Shown here: positions 6,736 to 14,529 of the stretch, in pieces | Layout of the letters: each line of letters opens with the position of its first letter | Numbering within the stretch: position 1 is the stretch's first letter | DNA from: JAFMKE01 sp964655225 | Lineage (GTDB): Bacteria; Bacteroidota; Bacteroidia; Chitinophagales; UBA8649 | DNA: 23,619 bases | NCBI GenBank assembly: GCA_964655225.1 | Contig: CAZZMB010000037.1 | Location: forward strand, 1 to 23,619 | Direction: 5' to 3' | Position numbers and translations under genes: made by a program | Notes under the pieces: model-generated | What the model was told of the DNA's origin: nothing | Databases searched by the model: none | What the model saw: the letters and a program-made list of their open reading frames with translations, nothing else

Positions 6736-7221
6736 ATGCAAACAGCTACAATAACGGAAATTAAGAAGGCCTTAAACCAATCTACCCAATCGGAATTAGT
6801 CGATATGTGTATCCATTTATCCAAATTTAAAAAAGAAACTAAGGAACTTATCACCTATCTCTTGTTTGAGGCAAGTGATGAGCGCAGCTATATTAATGGC
6901 GTTAAGAAAGAAATAGATGAGCTATTCGAGGTATTGAATACCTCTAATTTCTATTTTATAAAAAAGGGAGTGCGCAAAACACTAAGAAGAACAAAAATAT
7001 ATATTCGATACTCCAAAAAAAGAGAAACTGAATTAGAACTAATCTTACATTTCTGTTTAAAATTAGCACAGCTATCACCATCTATTGAGCGAAATAATAT
7101 TCTTTTAAATATTTTTGATAGAGAGTTAATCCGTATGGAAAAATTAGTGCTCAAACTTCATGAAGATTTACAATATGACTACCGCAATGAGATTAAACAC
7201 CTCAGAAGTTTAATTATTTAA
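6736..7221 (+). CDS. conserved all-helical protein of unknown function
   Basis: A 161-aa soluble protein (MQTATITEIKKAL...), rich in Lys, Glu and Leu, with no signal peptide, membrane segment, Cys pair or catalytic motif. It reads as five or six amphipathic helices; a LITYLLFEASDE segment near 38-49, the basic FIKKGVRKTLRRTKIYIRYS near 73-92 and LHEDLQYDY near the C terminus look like conserved blocks. The basic central segment could contact nucleic acid; this is inference. I believe similar proteins occur widely in Bacteroidota, but I know no function. ATG 6736 is preferred over ATG 6688 because the promoter element lies between them and because the upstream 16 codons would overlap the divergent RluE-type start. 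It ends tail to tail with the permease gene, sharing a TTAA. Confidence 0.8.
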   Translation: MQTATITEIKKALNQSTQSELVDMCIHLSKFKKETKELITYLLFEASDERSYINGVKKEIDELFEVLNTSNFYFIKKGVRKTLRRTKIYIRYSKKRETELELILHFCLKLAQLSPSIERNNILLNIFDRELIRMEKLVLKLHEDLQYDYRNEIKHLRSLII

Positions 7222-8483
7222 CTTCTTATAGCATCTACTGGCTTCATATTAGCCGCCATTATTGCAGGGATTATTCCTGACAGTAATCCTACGCTAATAG
7301 ATATAAATAATCCAAGGCTTAAGTTGAAAAACGAAATTTGAAAACTAAGGTCACTGTCTTGCATGGCAAAATTGATCAAACTGAATAGTGAAAATACCAT
7401 AAGAAGCCCAAAAAGACCACCAATCAAACATAAGATGATTGCTTCAATTATAAACTCCAGTAAAATATAATACTTCTTTGCTCCTAGCGCCTTTTTAATC
7501 CCTATTATATTGGTTCGCTCCCTTACTGATACAAACATTATATTGGCCACTCCGAAAGCACCTACAATTAAGGAGAAAATACCAATAACAAATCCTGCTA
7601 TGTAAATAAAATTAAACACTTGATCGAACACACCCGTAATCAAACTAATTTTATTTAGGGAAAAATTATCATCTTGCTTCGGATTCAATTTCCTTGCTAT
7701 ACGCATCCTTCCAACAAGTTCAGCTTGAAGTTCGGAGAGCTCTATCCCCTCTTTTGCTTTAACCAAAATGGAGGGACCCGATTCAAACGGCGGATTCATA
7801 TTACTAGCAGCGAAATTATCGGTAATATACAAGGTGTTATCTAATCCGAAATTTGCATTTATTCCAAGAACATCTTGCCCTTCCTTCGCCATAACTCCTA
7901 TCACCTTGAGATCGATTCCAGCAAACCGTAAAGTCTGTCCAACAGCCTTTTGCGGATCTCTAAAAAAATATTCTGCTAGATCATATCCGAGCAATGAGCC
8001 ATTCTGTAAACTGTTAAACTCAAGTTCACTAAAATATCTGCCACTTGCAAAATCCATATCTCTCACCTGATTATAATCTTTCGTGATGCCAAAAATAGAA
8101 ATTTTTTCAAGCTGATCACCCTGATACTGAATAGTTCCAGATTGAACCCATCGCCACAATGCCATTGATTCAGCAGTTTTCACTTTTCCATTAATCGCAT
8201 AATAGTCTTCCCTAGACACCTCTGGTCTTTGAACAAACTTCCACCAGGGATAATCCTCTACCATCAGCCATGGCCATTTGTTCACATAAATAATATTATT
8301 ACCCAGAGAGTCGACGCTTTGTCTTAAATTTTTCTCTAAAGAATCTACTGCAGAAAATACTGAAATCAAGCATAAAATGGCAATAGAAATACCTAATAAG
8401 GATAGGAATGCTCTAAACTTGTTACTCAATAATTCCTTGATTGACAACAGTATACTTTCTAGTGAGATCTTGAGCCAAATCAT
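7218..8483 (-). CDS. MacB/FtsX-type ABC transporter permease
   Basis: A 421-aa inner-membrane protein with type VII ABC topology: TM1 at about 24-46, a large periplasmic MacB-like domain (about 47-290), then TM2 293-318, TM3 338-370 and TM4 387-411. Family signatures are RERTNIIGIKKALGAKK at 321-337, the coupling region that contacts the ATPase, and the terminal IPAIMAANMKPVDAIRS. No ATPase gene is adjacent, so it must use one encoded elsewhere. Such permeases work by mechanotransmission, driving lipoprotein release, efflux or peptidoglycan hydrolase activation rather than simple import; which applies here is unknown. It begins 1 nt after the stop of the upstream secreted-protein gene, so the two are one transcription unit. 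Its stop shares TTAA with the convergent gene. Confidence 0.9.
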   Translation of the reverse strand: MIWLKISLESILLSIKELLSNKFRAFLSLLGISIAILCLISVFSAVDSLEKNLRQSVDSLGNNIIYVNKWPWLMVEDYPWWKFVQRPEVSREDYYAINGKVKTAESMALWRWVQSGTIQYQGDQLEKISIFGITKDYNQVRDMDFASGRYFSELEFNSLQNGSLLGYDLAEYFFRDPQKAVGQTLRFAGIDLKVIGVMAKEGQDVLGINANFGLDNTLYITDNFAASNMNPPFESGPSILVKAKEGIELSELQAELVGRMRIARKLNPKQDDNFSLNKISLITGVFDQVFNFIYIAGFVIGIFSLIVGAFGVANIMFVSVRERTNIIGIKKALGAKKYYILLEFIIEAIILCLIGGLFGLLMVFSLFSLINFAMQDSDLSFQISFFNLSLGLFISISVGLLSGIIPAIMAANMKPVDAIRS

Positions 8484-8484
8484 C

Positions 8485-10359
8485 TTAATGTTTCATAATT
8501 TTTTCAGTAAAAATCAAATCTTCATTCAAATTTGAGACCTTTAAGGTATATACACCTTGACTTAGTTGATCAAGAATGAATAAAAATTCATGCGCTCCTT
8601 TTTTAAGCTGTTCCTCTAGTAACTTATCAATTAATTTGCCTTGTATATCAAACAATTTAAAGACCAAATATTCATCGGATTGAATTTCAAACTGGAAGTA
8701 AAACTGATCAACCACAGGATTCGGATATAGCACTGAGGGCAAACGCGGAATTTGATGAATCCCTGTACTCAGGCTATCTGGTGAAATTAACTTAGCGATA
8801 AAGGTTTTGTGCTGATCTTTTGAAAGCGCCAGGTTATTTCTAAATCCCATAAAACCATTAATCCATACGGTGCCTGGTTCATTATACTTTTTTTGACTGC
8901 CAGAATAATCACCCCATCGCTCAAAACTACCCGACAATAAATTCACCTTACTATCTCCACTAACTAAATGAAGTCTTTCCGAATACCCATCCTCTTCACT
9001 AAAAAAAATGGCAGAAACACCTGGAAAACTATCTATTGAGGTATGATTGAAACTAATGATTAACTGTTCATCAAAATAGGATTGCCCGGTAAAAGACAAA
9101 TTAGGATAACCATACTCCAAGTCATCATCTTCAAATATCTCTAAATCAACTTCCCAATTACTTGAGGAGGTGTTAAGTTTACCATGATATACACTTGCTT
9201 TATTACTTGTTAATCGCACTGTATTCCCAACAAAATGAATGACCCCATTTTCAATAAGACCACTTAACGGCCTTGCATCATTGGTCTGTAAAAATGAACT
9301 AGCCGTTTGCTGTGCATCCGGAGGCATGCCGTATTCTTGGCTCGCCAAAACCGATTGAACGGTAAAGCTAGGTTCTTCATTTTGTTCAAGCGATTCTGCA
9401 ATTTTGACGATAAAAAAGGTGTCATTTGTTAAATCAAAATTCCGATTGGAGATAAAATACATTTCATGATTCTTGATATCAAATCCGCCTTTTATTGGCA
9501 ACAAATTTCGAACTGGTGTGCCTTGGAAATTGACATCCCCATGCACCACCGTATTAATTGCTGCTCCAAGGTAGCCTTCGGATTTCTTAACCTGCCAAAT
9601 TACCGATTGCATAAAGCCTGTTTGCCACGAAACTGAATCACTATTAATATGATTTACAGTTACAAAAAAATCCTGCTCAGTAATTGCTATCATAGGGAAA
9701 TCAGACCAAGCATTGTTATTGAATGGATTGCCAGGCAAACTATATACATGCCATCCTTGACTGGGATCATTAGTTTGGGAGAAACACAAGACAATATCTG
9801 TAGATGTTGAACTATTTCCGTTAAGAAAAATCATTATAAACTTATCTTCAGTAGGATCATATATCACCTTAGGATCGTATGAATTAGCTAGTAAACCAAG
9901 GCTATCTGCAAATTCATCTAGGCCAACATCCAATAAAGCCACTCCACTTTCATCATATACATACATATCTGAATTAGATACGGAAACGATTATCCCTTCA
10001 TTAGAAATAGCTATATCATTATCATTAGGAATCCCGCCAAACAAATTCCCTTCAAAACCAAGACTATAAATCGCTTGTTCATTATTAGTTTTTTTACTGG
10101 TTTTAATCGATTTCACATCCATGGAGGACTCATCGCTGAAACGCAATTGCTTTAACTGGTGGATATAGTTACGGTAGGAATCGCTTCCAGGGTACGGAGC
10201 TTCTCTTGAAAAAATATTTGCATGCCAACTTGGAGTTAAATCCTCAAAGGTATAAGTCCCTCTCTTTTGAACCTCAAAACCTTCTAAATACTGCGCTTGG
10301 GTATGTTTATTAAATGATAGGACTAGGAGCAGACATAAAACATAATTGAACGCTTTCAT
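8485..10359 (-). CDS. secreted T9SS-sorted protein, probable beta-propeller
   Basis: A 624-aa exported protein. Residues 1-22 form a signal peptide (hydrophobic YVLCLLLVLSF, cleavage after TQA). The last 88 residues (537-624) are a type A type IX secretion sorting domain: LYPNPVVDQF with the YPNP motif at 545-548, KLFDIQGKL, and GVYTLKV near the end. The central about 500 residues have many short beta-strand-like segments with aromatic and Asp/Asn-rich turns, including WSDFPMIAI, YDPTEDKFIMIFL and ERWGDYSGSQKKYNEPGTVW, which resembles propeller proteins of the sialidase-like type. I see no catalytic signature and assign no activity. It should be secreted or anchored at the cell surface. It is the first gene of a unit with the MacB/FtsX-like permease. 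Confidence 0.85.
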   Translation of the reverse strand: MKAFNYVLCLLLVLSFNKHTQAQYLEGFEVQKRGTYTFEDLTPSWHANIFSREAPYPGSDSYRNYIHQLKQLRFSDESSMDVKSIKTSKKTNNEQAIYSLGFEGNLFGGIPNDNDIAISNEGIIVSVSNSDMYVYDESGVALLDVGLDEFADSLGLLANSYDPKVIYDPTEDKFIMIFLNGNSSTSTDIVLCFSQTNDPSQGWHVYSLPGNPFNNNAWSDFPMIAITEQDFFVTVNHINSDSVSWQTGFMQSVIWQVKKSEGYLGAAINTVVHGDVNFQGTPVRNLLPIKGGFDIKNHEMYFISNRNFDLTNDTFFIVKIAESLEQNEEPSFTVQSVLASQEYGMPPDAQQTASSFLQTNDARPLSGLIENGVIHFVGNTVRLTSNKASVYHGKLNTSSSNWEVDLEIFEDDDLEYGYPNLSFTGQSYFDEQLIISFNHTSIDSFPGVSAIFFSEEDGYSERLHLVSGDSKVNLLSGSFERWGDYSGSQKKYNEPGTVWINGFMGFRNNLALSKDQHKTFIAKLISPDSLSTGIHQIPRLPSVLYPNPVVDQFYFQFEIQSDEYLVFKLFDIQGKLIDKLLEEQLKKGAHEFLFILDQLSQGVYTLKVSNLNEDLIFTEKIMKH

Positions 10360-10413
10360 AATTTTAAGGATATTTGTGCCTTAAATTTACTAGTCTTTTA
10401 TGATATTTACCTT

Positions 10414-10848
10414 ATGAGAATTAAAGAAGTGCCATTTAATAGTAAAGAATATGAGGATTTATGTAACCTAAGGGAAGAAGAACTTAGAATTCCACTAGGC
10501 CTCCGATTAACAAAAAAAGATGTTCTTAATGAAAATGAGCATCACCATTTTGGTGCATTTGAGGAAGAAGAAGCCGTGGCATGCCTGATTCTTGTTCCCA
10601 TTCCCAATAATCGATTAAAAATGCGTCAAGTTTGCACCTTATCTAATCATCAGGGAAAAGGAATAGGAGCAAAAATGCTCGCATTTGCTGAAAATTGGGC
10701 AAAAGCAAACAACTATAATTTCATCCAATGCAATGCACGGGAAAACGCAGCGCCGTTTTACTTGAAGTTTGGGTATGAGATAAAAGGAGATTTGTTTGAA
10801 GAAATTGGTATTCCGCATTACCAAATGGGGAAAAAAATATCCGCTTAA
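10414..10848 (+). CDS. GNAT family N-acetyltransferase
   Basis: A 144-aa cytoplasmic acyl-CoA-dependent acetyltransferase. Motif A with the acetyl-CoA pyrophosphate loop is RQVCTLSNHQGKGIGAKML at 71-89; motif B is ARENAAPFYLKFGY at 108-121, and the C-terminal IGIPHYQMGK is common in the small ElaA/YjcF-like branch. The acceptor substrate cannot be deduced. The gene diverges from the T9SS protein over 54 bp; neither strand shows a full TAnnTTTG match there. It converges on the ribosomal protein cluster. Start ATG 10414 gives the usual short beta-1 strand. Confidence 0.88.
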   Translation: MRIKEVPFNSKEYEDLCNLREEELRIPLGLRLTKKDVLNENEHHHFGAFEEEEAVACLILVPIPNNRLKMRQVCTLSNHQGKGIGAKMLAFAENWAKANNYNFIQCNARENAAPFYLKFGYEIKGDLFEEIGIPHYQMGKKISA

Positions 10849-10942
10849 GTACACAATAATCGGCAGTAAAATCATCGCCAATTCTAACCGATAAACCGCT
10901 TTCGACTTATTGACCAGTTTTACCCGACTGAGCAGGAAAGAT

Positions 10943-10979
10943 AAAAAAACCCGAAGTCAAGTAAACCTGAAATCGGGTT
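10943..10979 (-). terminator. terminator of the rpmI-rplT unit
   Basis: Read on the minus strand, AACCCGA (10979-10973) pairs with TCGGGTT (10954-10948), with additional pairing inside the 18-nt loop (TCAGG with ACTTGA), followed by a run of seven T (plus-strand A at 10943-10949). It lies 28 nt past the rplT stop. Confidence 0.85.
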
Positions 10980-11006
10980 GTTAGTAATTTTATAAGAATA
11001 AAAGAT

Positions 11007-11351
11007 CTACTTGACAGAATCAACGATTGCTTTGAAAGCAGTAGGTTCGTTCATTGCCAAATCCGCTAAGGCCTTTCTGTTTAACAAAATTCCTTTTTGA
11101 TGCACACCATGCATGAATTGGGAGTAACTCATGTCGTGCTCACGAACTGCAGCATTGATTCTTGCAATCCACAAAGATCTAAATTCTCTTTTCTTTAACC
11201 TTCTGTGCTCATAAGCATAGCTCAATCCTTTTTCAACTGCATTCTTAGCAACTGTCCAAACATTTTTTCTTCTACCAAAATATCCTTTGGCAAGTTTTAG
11301 TGTGGCTTTTCTTTTCGCTCTAGCGGCGGGTCTGTTCGTAGCTCTTGGCAT
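11007..11351 (-). CDS. rplT: 50S ribosomal protein L20
   Basis: Early-assembly 23S rRNA-binding protein. The 114-aa sequence shows the L20 signature KLAKGYFGRRKNVWTVAKNA at about 19-38 and SLWIARINAAVREH near 64-77. Start ATG 11351, 29 nt after the rpmI stop. It is the last gene of the thrS-infC-rpmI-rplT cluster and is followed by a strong terminator. In E. coli and B. subtilis L20 represses its own operon by binding the leader; I did not find an obvious L20-binding pseudoknot here. Confidence 0.98.
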   Translation of the reverse strand: MPRATNRPAARAKRKATLKLAKGYFGRRKNVWTVAKNAVEKGLSYAYEHRRLKKREFRSLWIARINAAVREHDMSYSQFMHGVHQKGILLNRKALADLAMNEPTAFKAIVDSVK

Positions 11352-11380
11352 TTCTTTATTCTTTTATTGTTTCAACAATA

Positions 11381-11575
11381 TTACTTGCAAAGCATTCTTT
11401 TCACTCGAGGTAGATCACCTTTAGAGACGCTCGCGTCTTGAGTTAAACCTTTCTTACGGTCTTTATCTTTTTTTGTTAAGATATGGCTGTGAAAAGCTTT
11501 TCTCCTCATAATTTTACCAGAACCCGTTACTTTAAAACGTTTTTTAGCACTGGAATTTGTTTTCATCTTCGGCAT
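11381..11575 (-). CDS. rpmI: 50S ribosomal protein L35
   Basis: A 64-aa basic large-subunit protein with the typical L35 N terminus (MPKMKTNSSAKKRFKVTGSG) and the K-x-R-R-KAFHSHIL block. It starts at ATG 11575 and is transcribed with rplT, both from upstream read-through and from the internal promoter at 11595-11626. The 119-bp spacer to infC is the longest within the cluster. Confidence 0.98.
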   Translation of the reverse strand: MPKMKTNSSAKKRFKVTGSGKIMRRKAFHSHILTKKDKDRKKGLTQDASVSKGDLPRVKRMLCK

Positions 11576-11594
11576 AATCCAAAATTTTTGGAGT

Positions 11595-11626
11595 GCAAAT
11601 GTACACTTAATATTTTAAGTTTACAA
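11595..11626 (-). promoter_or_regulatory. internal promoter before rpmI-rplT
   Basis: On the minus strand TTG (11626-11624) is separated by exactly 20 nt from TACATTTGC (11603-11595), a full Bacteroidota promoter. Transcription should start near 11590, about 15 nt before the rpmI ATG. It would allow L35/L20 synthesis independently of thrS and infC. Confidence 0.7.
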
Positions 11627-11694
11627 TAGTTTGCAGTTAAAATAATAATAAAGTAGGTGACCAAATTTGTCTAAATTTCCTAAAAATAAAAAGA

Positions 11695-12243
11695 CTATTT
11701 AGACTTCTTTTTTGGCGATAAGACCATAATCATACGTTTACCCTCTAATTTAGGCAGTTGTTCTGGTGAGCCCCACTCTTCAAGTCGTTTGGCAAGGTTC
11801 AGTAGAAGCAACTCTCCTCGATCCTTAAACACAATAGACCTTCCTTTGAAATGGACGTAAGCCTTAACTTTTGAACCTTCTTCCAAAAACTTTTCTCCAT
11901 GTTTAGCTTTAAATTCAAAATCATGGTCATCAGTATTCGGTCCAAAACGTAATTCCTTAATGACTGTTTTTTTTGTCTTTGCTTTAATCTCTTTTTCTTT
12001 CTTTTTCTTTTCGTACAGGAATTTCTTATAATCTAAGATTTTACATACCGGTGGATCCGCTTTGGGTGAAATTTCAACTAAATCTAATTCTAGTTCATCC
12101 GATAGTTTCAACGCTTGATCCAAGGAGTATACATCTGGCTCAATATTTTCACCTACCAATCTCACTTTTGGAGAACGGATACGGTCATTAATTTTGTGCT
12201 GTGCTTCTTGTTTAACTCTGGGTCTAAAATTTGGTCTTCTCAA
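11695..12243 (-). CDS. infC: translation initiation factor IF-3
   Basis: Binds the 30S subunit, blocks 50S joining and rejects non-canonical start codons. The 182-aa protein has the N domain (RSPKVRLVGENIEPDVYSLD, about 23-42), the Lys/Glu-rich interdomain helix (KKKEKEIKAKTKK, about 79-91) and the C domain (FGPNTDDHDFEFK; VKAYVHFKGR). The frame has no ATG near its 5' end: it opens at TTG 12243, with ATT four codons upstream at 12255 after a stop. Either is a non-AUG start, matching the well-known AUU start of E. coli infC through which IF-3 limits its own synthesis. An AGGAGA lies about 33 nt upstream of the TTG and about 20 nt upstream of the ATT, too far for a classical Shine-Dalgarno role. 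It follows thrS after 108 bp. Confidence 0.96.
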   Translation of the reverse strand: MRRPNFRPRVKQEAQHKINDRIRSPKVRLVGENIEPDVYSLDQALKLSDELELDLVEISPKADPPVCKILDYKKFLYEKKKKEKEIKAKTKKTVIKELRFGPNTDDHDFEFKAKHGEKFLEEGSKVKAYVHFKGRSIVFKDRGELLLLNLAKRLEEWGSPEQLPKLEGKRMIMVLSPKKKSK

Positions 12244-12303
12244 GTACTTGTTTTTAATTTATAATAACGGATTTCTCCTAATCACACGCAATTTATTGCT
12301 TTT

Positions 12304-12321
12304 AGTTTAGATTACTAAACT
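12304..12321 (-). promoter_or_regulatory. hairpin in the thrS-infC spacer
   Basis: A perfect 7-bp inverted repeat (AGTTTAG/CTAAACT, 4-nt loop) sits about 30 nt past the thrS stop. It has no T-run, so it is not a terminator; it may be an mRNA processing or stability element, or chance. Confidence 0.3.
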
Positions 12322-12351
12322 TTAACTGACTTCTTTACTACGAATACCCTT

Positions 12352-14280
12352 TTATTCACTATCTGCCTCTTCTAAAATCATACCCGCAAAGTCACCGATA
12401 GTCTTACTTCCAAGGTCACCGACAGCTTGTTTTCTAATCGATACTTCCTTAGATGTCATTTCTTTCTCTCCAATAATCAACATATAGGGTATTTTCATCA
12501 CTTCAGCATCTCTAATCTTCTTACCAATCTTTTCATAACGCTCATCTAAGCTTACCCGAATTCCTTGTTGCTTTAATTGAGTCACAACCTCAGCTGAGTA
12601 ATCGTTAAATTTCTCAGAAATAGGTAAAACTACTGCTTGCTCTGGAGCTAACCACAAAGGGAATTTACCAGCAGTATGCTCAATCAGAACTCCAATAAAT
12701 CGTTCAAGTGAACCAAAAGGAGCTCGATGAATCATAATTGGCCGATGTTTTTCATTATCCGCACCGATATATTCCAATTCAAATCGTTCGGGTAAATTAT
12801 AATCAACTTGAATGGTTCCTAACTGCCAGCTTCGACCCAATGCATCTTTAATCATGAAATCCAATTTAGGTCCATAAAAGGCCGCTTCTCCTAACTCAGT
12901 AACAGTGGTCATTCCTACTTCTTGAGTTGCTTCAATTATTGCTTGTTCAGCTTTATCCCAGTTTTCCGTACTTCCTATATATTTATCAGGATTATAAGGA
13001 TCTCGCAAGGATATTTGAGCTGTATAATTCGTGAAACTCAATTTTTTCAGCATGGTGGTAGTTAAATCCAATACATTCAAAAACTCATCTTTAAGTTGGT
13101 CTGCCGTACAAAAAATATGCGCATCATCCTGCGTGAATCCGCGCACTCTTGTTAATCCATGTAATTCTCCGCTTTGTTCATAACGATAAACTGTTCCAAA
13201 CTCAGCTACTCGGTAAGGTAAATCTCGGTATGATTTGGGGATATGCGCATATACTTCACAGTGATGCGGGCAATTCATTGGTTTTAATAAAAATTCTTCA
13301 TCCTCTCGGGGAGTTTGAATAGCTTGAAAACTATCCTCCCCATATTTTTCATAATGACCACTTGTCACATATAAATCCTTCTTACCAATATGAGGAGTAA
13401 CCACTGGTTGGTATCCTCTTTTCACTTGTTCATTCTTTAAATAATTTGATAAGCGCTCGCGTAAATCTGCTCCTTTAGGAAGCCATATAGGCAGCCCCGC
13501 ACCAACTCGTTCTGAAAACATAAACAACTCCAACTCAGCACCCAACTTTCTATGATCTCGTTTTTTTGCTTCTTCCAACATATGAAGATGTGCCTGCAAC
13601 AATTCTTGATTTGGGAAACTTACTCCGTAAATACGGGTCATTTGTTTCCTTTTCTCATCACCTCTCCAATATGCACCTGCAATATTTAAAAGTTTTATTG
13701 CCTTTATTTGACCAGTTCCAGGAATGTGTGGGCCTTTACATAAATCTGTAAAATTACCCTGTGTATAAAAAGTGATATCTCCATCCTCAAGATCCTCCAG
13801 CAACTCCAACTTATACTCATCACCTTTTTCTTCAAAATAAGCAATAGCGTCAGCCTTTGAAATCTCCTTGCGTTCGTATTTGTTCCCAAATTTCACCAAT
13901 TTGCGCATGGTGTTTTCAATCTTAGTCAAATCCTCCTGACCGATATTTCTGTCGTCACCCAGATCAATATCATAATAAAACCCACCATCAATTGCAGGGC
14001 CAATACCCAACTTAACACCGGGATAAACTTGCTCCAGTGCTTCCGCCAATAAGTGAGCTGAAGAATGCCAAAAAGTTTTTCTCCCATCCTCGTCGTCAAA
14101 GCTGAGCAATTCTAAGGCAGCATCCTCTTCAATTGGACGCAATAGGTCGCATATCTCCCCGTTTACTTTTGCCACCATCACTTTTTTCGCTAGACCTTTG
14201 CTTATACCTTTTGCGATAGTTATTGCGGAAGTACCGCTTTCATATTCTCTAACTGAGCCATCTGGAAATGTAATATTCAT
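12352..14280 (-). CDS. thrS: threonyl-tRNA synthetase
   Basis: Charges tRNA-Thr in the cytoplasm. The 642-aa protein has the full bacterial architecture: TGS domain (1-60), the editing domain with the HSSAH zinc-type HxxxH motif at 72-76, the class II catalytic core with MNCPHHCEVY (zinc-binding Cys), TRVRGFTQDDAHIFC (motif 2) and IMIHRAPFGSLERF (motif 3), and a C-terminal anticodon-binding domain (from about 545). The length matches E. coli ThrS. Start ATG 14280; a near-match -7 element (GAAATTTGC, minus strand) lies about 20-30 nt upstream. It heads the thrS-infC-rpmI-rplT cluster. Confidence 0.98.
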   Translation of the reverse strand: MNITFPDGSVREYESGTSAITIAKGISKGLAKKVMVAKVNGEICDLLRPIEEDAALELLSFDDEDGRKTFWHSSAHLLAEALEQVYPGVKLGIGPAIDGGFYYDIDLGDDRNIGQEDLTKIENTMRKLVKFGNKYERKEISKADAIAYFEEKGDEYKLELLEDLEDGDITFYTQGNFTDLCKGPHIPGTGQIKAIKLLNIAGAYWRGDEKRKQMTRIYGVSFPNQELLQAHLHMLEEAKKRDHRKLGAELELFMFSERVGAGLPIWLPKGADLRERLSNYLKNEQVKRGYQPVVTPHIGKKDLYVTSGHYEKYGEDSFQAIQTPREDEEFLLKPMNCPHHCEVYAHIPKSYRDLPYRVAEFGTVYRYEQSGELHGLTRVRGFTQDDAHIFCTADQLKDEFLNVLDLTTTMLKKLSFTNYTAQISLRDPYNPDKYIGSTENWDKAEQAIIEATQEVGMTTVTELGEAAFYGPKLDFMIKDALGRSWQLGTIQVDYNLPERFELEYIGADNEKHRPIMIHRAPFGSLERFIGVLIEHTAGKFPLWLAPEQAVVLPISEKFNDYSAEVVTQLKQQGIRVSLDERYEKIGKKIRDAEVMKIPYMLIIGEKEMTSKEVSIRKQAVGDLGSKTIGDFAGMILEEADSE

Positions 14281-14330
14281 TAATTCTGTTATTTACTGCA
14301 AATTTCACAAGAATCAACGAGAATATAAAG

Positions 14331-14465
14331 GGAAAGGTTGGTTTTCTTTTGAGTGATGGTAATGCTTGGAGCGAGTCAAGACTTAATTCTACTTTTAATT
14401 GGGATAAATCCATTAATTATCTAATAAAAAAACAGAAGGCATATGAGAATCCATTGCTAAACTAA
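14331..14465 (+). pseudogene. probable 3' remnant of an unknown gene
   Basis: An open frame ending in TAA at 14463-14465 reads GFLLSDGNAWSESR, then NSTFNWDKSINYLIKKQKAY and ENPLLN: protein-like composition with two Trp and normal local codon choice, but no ATG or GTG start. The frame stays open upstream into the antisense of thrS, so the missing 5' part has been lost rather than being out of view. I do not recognise the family; the alternative is chance. Confidence 0.4.
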
Positions 14466-14520
14466 GTAGATATGCGAAACTTAAGCTAAATTGAGTGGCG
14501 CGACTGCTTTTTTGGCCTAT

Positions 14521-14529
14521 TTATCCACA
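14521..14529 (+). promoter_or_regulatory. isolated DnaA-box consensus
   Basis: TTATCCACA matches the classical DnaA box exactly and lies in noncoding DNA upstream of serA. A second, degenerate reverse-orientation match (AGCGGATAA) follows at about 14570. There is no cluster of boxes, so this is not an origin; it could be a titration or regulatory site, or chance. Confidence 0.35.

Noticed and set aside
10639..10881. 80-aa minus-strand open frame over the GNAT gene
   Set aside because: The GNAT frame has full family motifs; the antisense part is its shadow. Only the non-overlapping part is listed as a possible remnant.
14521..14529. Replication origin near thrS-serA
   Set aside because: A single exact DnaA box without a cluster, AT-rich unwinding repeats, dnaA or other origin genes.
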